Shown: piece after piece, positions 12,521-22,200 of the stretch
How positions within the stretch are numbered: the stretch's first letter is position 1
Layout of the letters: every line of letters starts with the position of its first letter
DNA from: a virus
Strand: one strand, 5' to 3'
IMG/VR virus record: IMGVR_UViG_3300017758_000091
Coordinates: 1-27,520 of that record
DNA: 27,520 bases
Notes under the pieces: generated by a model
Databases searched by the model: none
Told to the model about the DNA's origin: nothing
The model's input: the letters and a program-made list of their open reading frames with translations, nothing else
Translations under genes and position numbers: made by a program

Positions 12521-14630
12521 ATCCAGACTGTCGCTTAAACCAGACTTGTACATTCATTTGTATTGGGTCAATTGGATTAGAACTAGCATCCCACGTACGT
12601 ACTCTGATTGCTCTATTGTTTGGATTTGCAATTAATGGTTTACCACCAAAGACATCTATTGTTTTACCAGTTTCTGAATCGGCTCCTGGACCAGGTGCTA
12701 CTGCATTTGCGCCTTGAGCATCTATTGATGAAAATATAGGTTGACCCTGTGGTGCACAAGTTGACACTGCCATGGACATATAGAATCCATTTGTATCATT
12801 TACTGGTACTACTTCTGAATCTAATAAGAAGAAATAAACACCTTCTGAATGTCTTGAATATTTTAGTTGATCTGAATCAAATCCATAAGTAGCTCTATCA
12901 ATAATCTTATTAGGATTAGGACCATTATCTGAATCAAATGAAACTCTCATCCAAGCTGATGTTAGTGGTGTTTCTTTAATTTGGTCAGAGAATTGATGTG
13001 TCCATTGACCACCAGAATATACTAGTGCTTCACCTATGCTTGGTTGTTGACCATCTACAGCCTCATCAACATTTGATAATTGACCTAAAGTACTTACTCC
13101 AGCTGTTGGACCACTAAATGAGTATATAGCTACAAAGTCATTAACATTAAGTCTAGATGGGAACAATATATCATTTCCATTTACTTGATATTCTAAGACA
13201 GGTGTTTGTGATAATAATACACCATTTAAAAATACTAGTACATTGAATGGGTCATTTGATGTTTGTAATACTGGTGAACAATCTACTAAACCTGTAGCAA
13301 ATCCTGGGTGGTCTGAATCATTTACAGTAAATGTATGTTCTAATGTTTGGAATGCTTCGGAAGGTAATCTGTTTCCACCTAATTGGTTTGATACGTTTCT
13401 TATCCATACAGCTGATAATTCATCTGAATCTTTTAAGAATTGGTCTGAATCAAATGCTATTACTCTAGAAGTTTTATATGTATTTACTTGGTCAGAATCT
13501 GAATCCCAGAAATAAAAGTCTCCTTGTTTTTGAGATAAGTTAATACCATTTAAGAAGATAAGAGGATTACCACCAACTCTTGAAACAATTAAATCAGAAT
13601 CACTGTAAATATCTGAATCAATCATTCTAAATGTTTGGTGTGTACCATTAGCACTTAAATCAGCTCTTCTTGATTTACGCAGAACTACAAAGTCTGAGTC
13701 GGCAAATCTAAAGTTCTTATAAAAGTGAGCTATAGTTTCATCAATAGGTGATATAACTGATACTTCATCATTTGCTTTTAAACTACCATAAAACTTAATC
13801 GCATCTGCTGGACCTGATACTACTTGGTCTACATCTTTTGTTGTGACATTTGCAAGTATCTTATAATCAATAATTGCATACTTGTCGGAATCTGAATCTC
13901 TTGTAGATGTACCAGCACCAGTTGGAGATTGACCATCACCAAATGCATCTGAATCCACTGGCTGTAAGTGACCATTTACAAATACTAAAGCATTTGCATT
14001 TGAAATTACTTTTGAAAAACCTATTTTAGTATCTGAATCTGTAATAGCTTGTGGTGAAACCTGTGCTGATTGAAAGTCAATAGTAAAATTACCAGTTGCA
14101 TCAGGGTCTTGTGGTTCATACTTATTACCTGTCCATCTTAAATACTGTCCAACTGTAGGTCCTTTATCAGCATTCATATCGCTCATAAGCCTTGTAGCCA
14201 TCTCAGCTTGTAATTGTGCTAATTTAGGATGATAATTACTATTTACTTTATCTAAATCATTTCTACCTTTTGCAATTACTGCATCTACAACTGCATCTAT
14301 TAAATCACTATCAAAGTGTTGTCCTGCACGTAAATTGACTGTTGCTGCTGTATCTACTGCTACATTTCTATTAGCATCTTTTTGTACTTTATCAAATACA
14401 AGTTTATCTTTAATTTTTGTAGAGTGTCTGGTTTCAATTGTAGGATTTGCTTGGTCAGGATTTACAACAAATATATCACTGTCTTTTCCAGAGTTATAAC
14501 TAGAATTATCTCTTTTTACAGATAATGTGGTAAATGTTTCAATTGTATTATCACTATCAATACGTGATTTATTTCCATCTACAACAAAACCAGCTCCTAG
14601 TTTTGATAAATCTCTTGTCTTAGTTCCCAT
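12519..14630 (-). CDS. Large tail-fibre-like protein with FLNG modules and DSD motifs, 703 residues
   Basis: The N-terminus MGTKTRDLSKLGAGF carries the KTR tag. Three beta modules opened by a hydrophobic strand and NG turn are visible: LVFVNGHLQ (215-223), LIFLNGINL (357-365) and LVFLNGVLL (465-473). Such FLNG modules recur in phage fibres. Two short segments, GQYLRWTGNKYEP (about 161-173) and GEALVYSGGQW (about 533-543), look like the L-x-Y/W-x-G-x-x-W motif common near fibre repeats. There are about 15 separate Asp-Ser-Asp sites plus two Asp-Ser-Glu. The C-terminus (residues 600-703) is a beta-rich domain without DSD after 653. No enzyme domain is visible. Its ATG follows the stop of the 768-residue gene by 12 bases. 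A role as a main fibre subunit is likely. Confidence 0.7.
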   Translation of the reverse strand: MGTKTRDLSKLGAGFVVDGNKSRIDSDNTIETFTTLSVKRDNSSYNSGKDSDIFVVNPDQANPTIETRHSTKIKDKLVFDKVQKDANRNVAVDTAATVNLRAGQHFDSDLIDAVVDAVIAKGRNDLDKVNSNYHPKLAQLQAEMATRLMSDMNADKGPTVGQYLRWTGNKYEPQDPDATGNFTIDFQSAQVSPQAITDSDTKIGFSKVISNANALVFVNGHLQPVDSDAFGDGQSPTGAGTSTRDSDSDKYAIIDYKILANVTTKDVDQVVSGPADAIKFYGSLKANDEVSVISPIDETIAHFYKNFRFADSDFVVLRKSRRADLSANGTHQTFRMIDSDIYSDSDLIVSRVGGNPLIFLNGINLSQKQGDFYFWDSDSDQVNTYKTSRVIAFDSDQFLKDSDELSAVWIRNVSNQLGGNRLPSEAFQTLEHTFTVNDSDHPGFATGLVDCSPVLQTSNDPFNVLVFLNGVLLSQTPVLEYQVNGNDILFPSRLNVNDFVAIYSFSGPTAGVSTLGQLSNVDEAVDGQQPSIGEALVYSGGQWTHQFSDQIKETPLTSAWMRVSFDSDNGPNPNKIIDRATYGFDSDQLKYSRHSEGVYFFLLDSEVVPVNDTNGFYMSMAVSTCAPQGQPIFSSIDAQGANAVAPGPGADSETGKTIDVFGGKPLIANPNNRAIRVRTWDASSNPIDPIQMNVQVWFKRQSG
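13212..13988 (-). repeat. Three FLNG beta modules inside the 703-residue fibre protein
   Basis: Modules start at 13988, 13562 and 13238 (reading the - strand), each with a strand of the form L-(V/I)-F-(V/L)-N-G followed by a turn and one or two further strands. A fourth copy (VAVFLNGVLQ) lies near the C-terminus of the next protein upstream, at about 14809-14838. In modules 1 and 2 the turn region carries DSDSD, while module 3 has VNGND at what looks like the same place. Confidence 0.6.
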
Positions 14631-14634
14631 ATTC

Positions 14635-14642
14635 TATTTATC
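14635..14642 (-). promoter_or_regulatory. Octamer four bases from the ATG of the 703-residue gene
   Basis: The - strand reads GATAAATA, then GAAT, then ATG. A T4-type late promoter here would start transcription at about the first base of the start codon. An AGGA lies before the octamer, too far for a usual ribosome site if it serves this ATG. It may be a leaderless promoter or chance AT-rich sequence. Confidence 0.3.
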
Positions 14643-16949
14643 CTATTTCTGATAAGTTGTATATTTTACTGTTATGACATCTGAAATTGGAACGTTAACA
14701 GCAAAGTTAAGTGTAATCACTCCAGCGGCTGATACAGCTGATGATGATATATCTACAGTATGATTTACGGCTGCTGTACCAAGTTTATTTTGTGATGTTG
14801 AATTCATTTGTAATACACCATTTAAGAATACAGCTACATCAGTATTTGTAGGTGGATGATTTCCTTTAGGCATAGTAAATTGGAATGATGAATAACTGCC
14901 TTCTGAATCATGTACAATATGTTCTTGTGTAATTGTTTTTAATTTACTTCGTAATGTACTAAGTTGAGTTTTAAGGATATCACTATCATCTCTCATTGCT
15001 TGGATAGCACCTATAGCAGTACGTTTTTGTAAATCAGAATCTGAATCAAATGTTTGTATATAGTTTTTACGTAATGTTGATTTTAAATTTGTACCACTGT
15101 TTAAATCATCTGAATCTAGCCTTTGTACTCTATCTAAAATTAAATTGTCAAATCTTACTCTTAGGTCAGAATCTCTGCCCATAGAATCTGAGTCAGATGC
15201 TACTGCACTTTCAGATATTCTATTAAGTAAGTGTGTAAATGTTCTTGAAACTAACTCAGAATCTGAATCCATTTTAAGAATTTCTTTTCTAGCAACACTT
15301 TGTATTAAACTGTTTTCTGAGTCTTGATTTATAAGTTGATTGATAACTATATCAGTTAATCTATTTTTTATTGCAAGGCCATCATCTGAATCTGAATCAA
15401 TAGCTCTCATAACAATATCATTTGCTATTGTAATTCTATCAGAATCATTCATAGAAGTTAGTATACTTCTTCTAAATTTTTCTAAATCACTATCATTACT
15501 TCTGACATATTCACTTAATGGCTGCCATATTTTAGACCTATGCAATTTATTATCTGAATCTACATCTCGATTAAGATAACCAAGCATTACTCTTTCAGTA
15601 AAGCTCTTATTAATTTGTTTAAAACGTGTTAAAAATCCTGGATGATAATTATAATAATTTGTATGTTTCTTTTTACCACCGCTTGTAGCTCTGGTTTTGT
15701 AATCAGAATCAGTTAATAACATTAATCTATCAGAATCTGTAGCTCCAAGTCTTAGACCCATGAATCCCCAGAAGAACTGATTTCTTCTAACAAGCAATGA
15801 AACATAATCAGAATCTTCTAAAGTATTAATTAGACCTGGATTGACATGTTTATCATAATTTAAAGAATAACCCTGTGTATCTGAATCTACAAGTACACCT
15901 TTACCAAAGTTTGCATCAATAGTACCTGATGCACCAGCATTACCAGAGAATTCTGAATCTCTTGCAATCCAGTCAAAGTGTAAGTACTCGTAAAATAAGT
16001 TAAAGTTTGTAGCATGCATTTGAGCATTTCTTCTAGTAATCTTATCTTTTACAGTAAATAATCTAGTAGCAAGCAAGTTTTGACCATATTGTCTAGTGTG
16101 ACCAGCATCTGTATAGTCAGAATCTAGCATAATAGCTGTAATTACTGTATCAGCTAATTTTCTTCTAATGTAATATAATCTATTTCTATTTGTATCAGAA
16201 TCTACAAGGTTATTTGTATCTGAATCTACACTTATAGCACCATAAGATATATCTCTGTTGAATGGTACTAAGAATTTAGTAGTGACACTAGAATTAAAGC
16301 CTAAACCTAAAGCTGTATCGTCAAAATAATTTAATAAAGATTCTAGTAAGTTTGTAGCTGTGGGTCCATCAGAATCTAGATGTGCTGGTAAGTTTTGAGC
16401 AACTGATTTAAAACCTTCACTATCATTTTTTACTACATTTAGTTCACCTTGCATTCTTCTAAGTTCAACACGGTCAAACTTTAAAAAATGTAATAGATAA
16501 CCTTTTAATAATGTTAATATACTTACCCATTTAGCTGACCCATCAGAATCTGCAGTTAATACTGCATGAGGTGCACCAGTATATTGATTACCAGCTCCAT
16601 CATCATAAGCTACTGGAATAGCATCTAAGAAATTTCTTACCTTAGCCCATTCAGTATCTCCTATGTTAGTATTATTTTCGATTGCACTTGAACGACTCCA
16701 AGTGTTTGGCTTACCGAAAAATTGTACAAGTGAATCTGAATCTACTCTTTGATCAATACCATTGATAGTATCGGAGTCCATATTGGCGGCTATGTATTTG
16801 ACATAGGCTTTTAAGTCGTCAGAGAGACGTCTTTCATCCATTGCGGTAATGCCGCGCTTGTCATATATTTTAGAGACTTTTGCCCATTCAGAACGTAAGC
16901 CAGTTACGTCGGTCTGAAAAGGTCTTATCTCGGAATCGTTATAAGCCAT
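14643..16949 (-). CDS. DSD-rich virion or fibre-attachment protein, 768 residues
   Basis: This is the first gene of the - strand block. Residues 1-120 are helical and include EWAKVSKIYDKRG and a second EWAKVRNFLDAIP, which looks like a degenerate repeat. The middle (about 130-650) is helical to mixed with many Arg residues. The last 90 residues are beta and include a FLNG module (VAVFLNGVLQ), ending in VITVKYTTY. There are about 21 Asp-Ser-Asp and six Asp-Ser-Glu sites, one per 28 residues, often at the boundary between predicted helices (LEDSDYV, LLTDSDYK, MNDSDRIT, TFDSDSDLQK). It lacks the KTR tag of the following fibres, so it may be the proximal or attachment protein they join. I do not recognise a family for the body. 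Confidence 0.6.
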   Translation of the reverse strand: MAYNDSEIRPFQTDVTGLRSEWAKVSKIYDKRGITAMDERRLSDDLKAYVKYIAANMDSDTINGIDQRVDSDSLVQFFGKPNTWSRSSAIENNTNIGDTEWAKVRNFLDAIPVAYDDGAGNQYTGAPHAVLTADSDGSAKWVSILTLLKGYLLHFLKFDRVELRRMQGELNVVKNDSEGFKSVAQNLPAHLDSDGPTATNLLESLLNYFDDTALGLGFNSSVTTKFLVPFNRDISYGAISVDSDTNNLVDSDTNRNRLYYIRRKLADTVITAIMLDSDYTDAGHTRQYGQNLLATRLFTVKDKITRRNAQMHATNFNLFYEYLHFDWIARDSEFSGNAGASGTIDANFGKGVLVDSDTQGYSLNYDKHVNPGLINTLEDSDYVSLLVRRNQFFWGFMGLRLGATDSDRLMLLTDSDYKTRATSGGKKKHTNYYNYHPGFLTRFKQINKSFTERVMLGYLNRDVDSDNKLHRSKIWQPLSEYVRSNDSDLEKFRRSILTSMNDSDRITIANDIVMRAIDSDSDDGLAIKNRLTDIVINQLINQDSENSLIQSVARKEILKMDSDSELVSRTFTHLLNRISESAVASDSDSMGRDSDLRVRFDNLILDRVQRLDSDDLNSGTNLKSTLRKNYIQTFDSDSDLQKRTAIGAIQAMRDDSDILKTQLSTLRSKLKTITQEHIVHDSEGSYSSFQFTMPKGNHPPTNTDVAVFLNGVLQMNSTSQNKLGTAAVNHTVDISSSAVSAAGVITLNFAVNVPISDVITVKYTTYQK

Positions 16950-16957
16950 TAATCACC

Positions 16958-16979
16958 AATTATAAACATGTTTATGATT
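16958..16979. promoter_or_regulatory. Inverted repeat between divergent fibre and wedge operons
   Basis: ATAAACATGTTTAT at 16962-16975 is a perfect 14-base palindrome, and the symmetry continues three bases on each side after one mismatch. It lies between the - strand octamer (16980-16987) and the start of the 768-residue gene, so it would fall in that gene's 5' leader or just downstream of its promoter. It could be an operator or an RNA hairpin; chance in AT-rich DNA cannot be excluded. Confidence 0.35.
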
Positions 16980-16987
16980 TATTTATT
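16980..16987 (-). promoter_or_regulatory. T4-type late promoter octamer for the fibre block
   Basis: Read on the - strand this is AATAAATA, 30 bases before the ATG at 16949. It would drive the whole fibre and Fe-S block. Only seven bases separate it from the + strand octamer, so the two late promoters are back to back. Confidence 0.55.
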
Positions 16988-16994
16988 CTGCGGT

Positions 16995-17002
16995 AATAAA
17001 TA
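16995..17002 (+). promoter_or_regulatory. T4-type late promoter octamer before gp25
   Basis: AATAAATA is followed by only four bases (ATTC) and the gp25 ATG. With the T4 spacing, transcription would begin at about the A of the start codon, leaving no leader. No good ribosome site is seen between octamer and ATG. Confidence 0.45.
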
Positions 17003-17006
17003 ATTC

Positions 17007-17414
17007 ATGGCGATACAAGAGACATTTCAACGAAAAAGTAAATATTTAGACTTTGACTTAAATTTTACAAAACATCCACTTACTAACGATTTAGTAATGA
17101 AAAAAGGTGACTCTGCTATTAATCAAGCTTTAAAAAATATAGTACAAACATCTTTTTATGAAAGACCATTTCAACCGATGTTTGGTTCTGATGCAAGGGC
17201 TTTACTTTTTGAACCAGTTGATAGTATCACCATACAAAATATGAGACGAGTAATCGAATCAGCTATAAAAAACCATGAGCCAAGAGTAAAAGTATTAAAA
17301 ATAGCTATCGGAGATTTAGTTGAAGCGAATGCATACAACATAGGAATTACCTATGAGTTGCTTGATGTAAACACTAATAACGAGGTAAATCTCGTACTTG
17401 AAAGATTGAGGTAA
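17007..17414 (+). CDS. 25: Baseplate wedge protein gp25
   Basis: The 135 residues (T4 gp25: 132) have every family mark: a DFDLNFTKHPLTNDL start (15-29), the ERPFQPMFG motif (52-60) and the EPR motif (91-93) that contacts the sheath in contractile systems, then an IGITYELLDV strand. gp25 links the gp6/gp53 wedge core to sheath assembly and is shared with type VI secretion (TssE). It contains no Asp-Ser-Asp. The gene opens the wedge operon and is followed by gp6 after three bases, with GAGG at its own 3' end as the ribosome site for gp6. Confidence 0.93.
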   Translation: MAIQETFQRKSKYLDFDLNFTKHPLTNDLVMKKGDSAINQALKNIVQTSFYERPFQPMFGSDARALLFEPVDSITIQNMRRVIESAIKNHEPRVKVLKIAIGDLVEANAYNIGITYELLDVNTNNEVNLVLERLR

Positions 17415-17417
17415 TAA

Positions 17418-19232
17418 ATGGCAGACCAAAGACCGGTAGTAGCTAATCCAGATTTTAAAGATATAAAACAAGATATAATTACATATTTTAAAAACGATTC
17501 TACTTTTTCCGACTATGATTTTACTGGTTCAGCATTAAACACACTGGTAGATATTTTAGCATACAATACACATTATAATAACTTAACTGCAAACTATCTT
17601 GTAAATGAGATGTTCTTAGATACAGCTCTTATGAGAAACAATGTATTGTCTATTGCTAAGATGTTAAATTATCAGCCTCGTTCAGCACGTGGTTCAAAAG
17701 GTACAATCACATTAAGAATTCCAAAAGTTGGTGGAGCTAATCTTTATCAACTTCCAATAGGTTCATTATTTACAGCTTCAGATGGAACAACAACATATAA
17801 CTTTTTTACTACAAAAGCATATTCAGTTCAATATGATGCTTCTGAAACAAATGGTACCACAAAAGATTTAGTTGTTGAAATTGTAGAAGGTAATTCTATT
17901 ACTCAAAGATTTGTACCTAATTCATCTAATCTTTCTTTTCCTAAATTTGATTTACTAAATAAAAATATAGACACAAGTACTATTGTGGTTTCAGTAAATG
18001 GTTCTAAATGGACTCCAGTGTCAAATGAAACTCAAGGTACTAATGATGTTAATAATTTAAGTACAATTTATTTTATAGAAGAAACTAGAGACCTTACACA
18101 TAGAATTATGTTTGGTAATGGTATACTCGGCCAAGCCTTAAATGCTGGTGATGAAGTATTAGTTTCTTATATAGTCACAAATGGTTCAGATGCAAATGGA
18201 GTAAATGCATTCACACCTTCAATTGCTGGTAGAAATGATATCACAATAGTGAATACTATAAAAGCTCAAGGTGGTGGAGCAATAGAAACTATTAAAGAAA
18301 TTAAAGACAATGCACCTAATTTCTTTCAAGCACAGTTTAGAGCTGTGACTGAAAATGATTATAAAGCAATTTTGAAAAAAGAATATGCTGATATACAAGC
18401 GTTAAATGTATATGGCGGTGAAACTGTAGGTAAACCAGGTAAAGTTTTCTTTTCTATTAAACCAAAGTCTGGTGATGCACTTACGGCACAAGCAAAATTA
18501 ACTATTACTAGAGATATACTTTCAAAATTTAATCTAGTGACAGTAACGCCACAGGTTGTTGACCCGCAAATTACAAGAATTATAGCAAAAACAATTGTAC
18601 AATATGATGCATCGAAATTAACTACGAGTAAAGAAGTACTTGAAGCAAAAGTTTTAGCACTTTACAATGTACTAAACACTTCATATATTGGTGATTTCTT
18701 AGAAAGTTTTTCAGTATCTAAACTAACACAAGAAATTTTAGACTTAGATAAATCTATAGTATCAGCAAACCCAAGAATAAATTTAAGGTTTGATGTAAAT
18801 GCTAAAAATAGAGTTTTAGATAATGCATCTTTCTCTTTTAATAATAGATTATTTACAGCCCCTTATGCTGGAGAAGCTTCAGTTGGTGGTGTAATAAATT
18901 CAACACAATTTAAAAGGTCAGGTAGAGATACATTTTCTAAATTTATGGATGATGGTAAAGGTGTTCTTAGATTAGTAGACGTAATCGGTGATGATAACAT
19001 AATAGTAAATACAACTGCAGGTACTGTAGACTATGAAACTGGAGAAGTTAATATTAGTGACTTTGACCCAGAAGATTCAAAGATTGGATTCATAGCTATA
19101 CCAGATTCTTTTGATGTACTTACTTCAGGAAATTACTTATTACAAATATCAGTCGGAGATTCAACAGTGATAGCCATCGATAAAAATGATAAAGCTTCAC
19201 TAAACTTGTTTAATGTATCGAGAGCTAAGTAA
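17418..19232 (+). CDS. 6: Baseplate wedge protein gp6
   Basis: This 604-residue protein matches T4 gp6 (660), which forms the dimeric inner ring of the baseplate and is distantly related to gpJ and TssF. The N-terminus is typical: FKDIKQDIITYF, YDFTGSALNTLVDILAYNTHYNN (about 35-57) and MLNYQPRSARGSKGTI. The central GNGILGQALNAGDEVLVSYI (about 230-250) and AITENDYKAI-like segment (FRAVTENDYKAILKKEYADI, about 310-330) are also family marks. No DSD or DSE is found in all 604 residues, although both neighbours downstream are full of them. The stop overlaps the next start in TAATG. Confidence 0.92.
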   Translation: MADQRPVVANPDFKDIKQDIITYFKNDSTFSDYDFTGSALNTLVDILAYNTHYNNLTANYLVNEMFLDTALMRNNVLSIAKMLNYQPRSARGSKGTITLRIPKVGGANLYQLPIGSLFTASDGTTTYNFFTTKAYSVQYDASETNGTTKDLVVEIVEGNSITQRFVPNSSNLSFPKFDLLNKNIDTSTIVVSVNGSKWTPVSNETQGTNDVNNLSTIYFIEETRDLTHRIMFGNGILGQALNAGDEVLVSYIVTNGSDANGVNAFTPSIAGRNDITIVNTIKAQGGGAIETIKEIKDNAPNFFQAQFRAVTENDYKAILKKEYADIQALNVYGGETVGKPGKVFFSIKPKSGDALTAQAKLTITRDILSKFNLVTVTPQVVDPQITRIIAKTIVQYDASKLTTSKEVLEAKVLALYNVLNTSYIGDFLESFSVSKLTQEILDLDKSIVSANPRINLRFDVNAKNRVLDNASFSFNNRLFTAPYAGEASVGGVINSTQFKRSGRDTFSKFMDDGKGVLRLVDVIGDDNIIVNTTAGTVDYETGEVNISDFDPEDSKIGFIAIPDSFDVLTSGNYLLQISVGDSTVIAIDKNDKASLNLFNVSRAK

Positions 19233-22200
19233 TGGCAAAACACATACTGCCAATAATAAAAAAGCAGCTACCGGAGTTCATAAAATCTGAACATCCGAAC
19301 TTCCAGTTATTTGTAGAAGCATATTATGAATATTTAGAACAACAAAACGATAGTGACTCTACATCAGCACTTAATCTTTTTAAAACAGTTCCAAATGCTG
19401 GTGACTTAATTCAAAATGCTGAAGCTTACCGAGACGTTGATACCACACTTACAGAATTTAAAGAATATTTTAGAAGACAATTAACACCTTTCACAATTAC
19501 AGGTAATGCTGTTTCAGATGAAATCATATTTAAAAAAGCAAGAGATGTTTACTTAGCAAAAGGAACTCCAAATGCATTTAAGCTTTTATTTAGAATGTTA
19601 TTTGGAAAAGAAGCTGATGTATTTGAACCAAAAACACAAATCATACAAGCTTCTGAATCTCTTTTTACATCCTTTACACAGATAAAAGCTGAAGTAGTTT
19701 TAAATGAGACTAATTTAGGTGACTTCAATTATGAGTTATCTACAATTAGATTAGATAGTGATGCTGTAGATAGTGATTCATCTGCAAACATACTTACAGT
19801 TCTTGATGGTACATTTACTGGTGTCACAAAAAATAACAATACAGTTCTAACTTTATATCTTACTAAAAATCCTGACTCAGATATGGGTGGAAGATTAGTA
19901 AAAGGTAGAGAAGTAATTTTAAGAGACTCTACTGATACTTCAAAAGTAGTAAAAGTAAAACTTCTTAATCACATTGGTAATACGTCAATTGTAGATGGTG
20001 GAGCTGGTTTTAGAGTAGGTGATAAGTTTTTTGTTAATGATACTGCAAATAGTATTCCAATACAAGTTTCTAAAATACAATCAGGTGAAATTGATAGAGT
20101 CATGATTCGTAACCGTGGTAAAGGTTATAGAGTTGGAGATACTATAGAGTTTGTAAGTCCCGGTGGTGTTGATGGTGCTGGTGCTTTAGGTTTCGTAACA
20201 GCCGTAGATGCTGAAGGTGCTGTCACAGAAATTGATGGAAGTCAAGTGAGATTAGGAGGAACTGGTTATTTATCTGAAGATTTTGAACCAGTAATAGTTC
20301 CTATTATTCAAAAAGGACAATACACACATATACCAGAGCCTTTTATAAGAACAACTGATGGAACTGGATTAGATGCAAGAGGTCTTTCATCAGAGGTAGG
20401 TAAAATATTAGAAGTATCTACACCTCAAACAGGTTTCTTTGATTCAGACCAATTTGGTGTACCTCAAACTGTATCACCCTTTTCAGTAAGAATTGCAAAT
20501 CAAGAGTCAATTGATATTGGAAACGTAGTAGAATTCCAACACTTTTCACCAGATTCAGATGCTGGCAGTATGAGACATGATAGTGAAGTCATAACAATTA
20601 ATTTAAAAATAGAAGACTCTGATGGTATTTGTAATGATAGTGATACTTTATATTGGTCTGGTACAGAAGAACTTGGTACAAACTATTTGTATGAAGGTAA
20701 AGATAATAGTGACTTTAATCTAAGATTTGCTCCAGGTAGTGATCTTGATTCAGATGGAGTTTTATCTAATACCTCAATAATTTTAGGAGTTTCCTATCCT
20801 GGAAACTTTGACAAACATAAAGCTCAGTTTCATAAAAATGGTATTAGAAGTATGCAATATGCTCAAGGTAAATTTCGTTCAACCTTTGCATTCGGATTAA
20901 ACAATCAAACAAGAATTGATGACCATTATGTAAACTATTCATCAAACAGGAAATACTTTTTTAAGAGTGGTAATAAATTTAAACTAATTAAAATGCCAGT
21001 GGCGTGGGATTCAGAAAATTATAACTGGAAAATAAGAAGTGTTAAGTATTATGATTCTGATGGTGACAGTGACTTTATAGAAAGATGGAAATCAGATTCA
21101 GAGTTTGATATTCAAGGTGTCACACCAACTTATTATTCTTGGAATGAAGGTGAAACAGGTCCACGTAAATGGGCAAGATGGGTAAGTGCTTGGGCTGGTG
21201 CGGAAGAACCTATAACAAATATAGATTCAGATGGAAGAGGAAATTTACGAAAAACAGCATCTATCACAGGAGCCGAACCAGGATATCTTGGTGCTACAGC
21301 CACAGCTCGTTGGGATAAGATTACATCAACCACAAGAGTTGCAGGTAAACCTGGACAAAAATATGGTTATCCTTCAAACGTTCGTGGTAATGATTCTGAA
21401 ATTTATGATAGTGATAATAGTTATCATTTTGGTCAAATAACTGATGGTAGTTCACATGGAACTTGGAGTCCAACACATTCTTTTGGAAGAGACAGTGATA
21501 GAACAACTGTAGCATTAGACTCAGATTCTTTTAATTCATCGACTTTAGGTCATAATAATGGAAACCAAATCTTTAATGTTTTAGGAGGTTCTGGTGTAAG
21601 TGGTTATGCTAGTGTTCCTATTATTCAAAACCCATTACCAAGACATGCTGTACAGGCTTTTCCAGTTAAAATTAATGACCCAAGACTTTATAGATTAGAT
21701 AAGTTTCATATTAACCAATTACAAAATTCAGCTGCAAATGATTCAGAGCTAACACAAACTTATACTTCACAAGTTTTTGTATCAGCTGATGAAGCAGATT
21801 CAGATGGTAGTGGTAAAGGTACATCTAAAAATATTGGTACTTTTGTAAGTACTGGTTATGGTGGTGTAGTCACAACTAAATCTACTGACGGTACTAGTTT
21901 TACATTAAGTAAAGCTGATAGTGAACAAGTTGTATCAACACTAAATGTCTCTATGAAGTTTCCAAATGATAGTGATATTGATACATTTGATAAGATACCT
22001 CATGCATTACTTAGAGTTATAAAAGTAAATCCACAAGATGGTTCAAAACTTTCACAAGAAACTTTCCCTGTATCTAACACAGTTGTACAGTTTGGTTCTC
22101 CAAAAATTAATGTTAAATTTCCATTAACAACAGAAACAGAAAAAACATTCTTAAATGAAAGTGGATTCTTAAGTTCAGTATCAGGTGGTGTACTTAGAGA

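Larger units (their letters stand above)
10217..16937 (-). repeat. Asp-Ser-Asp/Glu tripeptide sites, minus-strand fibre genes
   Basis: Across four - strand genes there are about 46 in-frame sites coding DSD and about nine coding DSE. On the + strand they appear as TCTGAATC, TCAGAATC, TCACTATC and a few others. The sites are nine bases long, irregularly spaced, and flanked by unrelated sequence. They stop at gene ends and skip the 134- and 146-residue genes. Confidence 0.85.

Noticed and set aside
15145-15579. Plus-strand open frames rich in Ser-Glu-Ser-Glu inside the 768-residue gene
   Set aside because: They are the reverse complement of the DSD coding sites, lack ribosome sites, and lie wholly inside a much longer gene with clear features.
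10217-16937. DSD sites as a CRISPR array, iteron cluster or other DNA repeat array
   Set aside because: The units are only nine bases, irregularly spaced, always in the coding frame and vary silently, so they are not an array.
9616-16949. Diversity-generating retroelement or invertase-driven fibre switching
   Set aside because: There is no reverse transcriptase, template/variable repeat pair, recombinase gene or long inverted repeat in the window.
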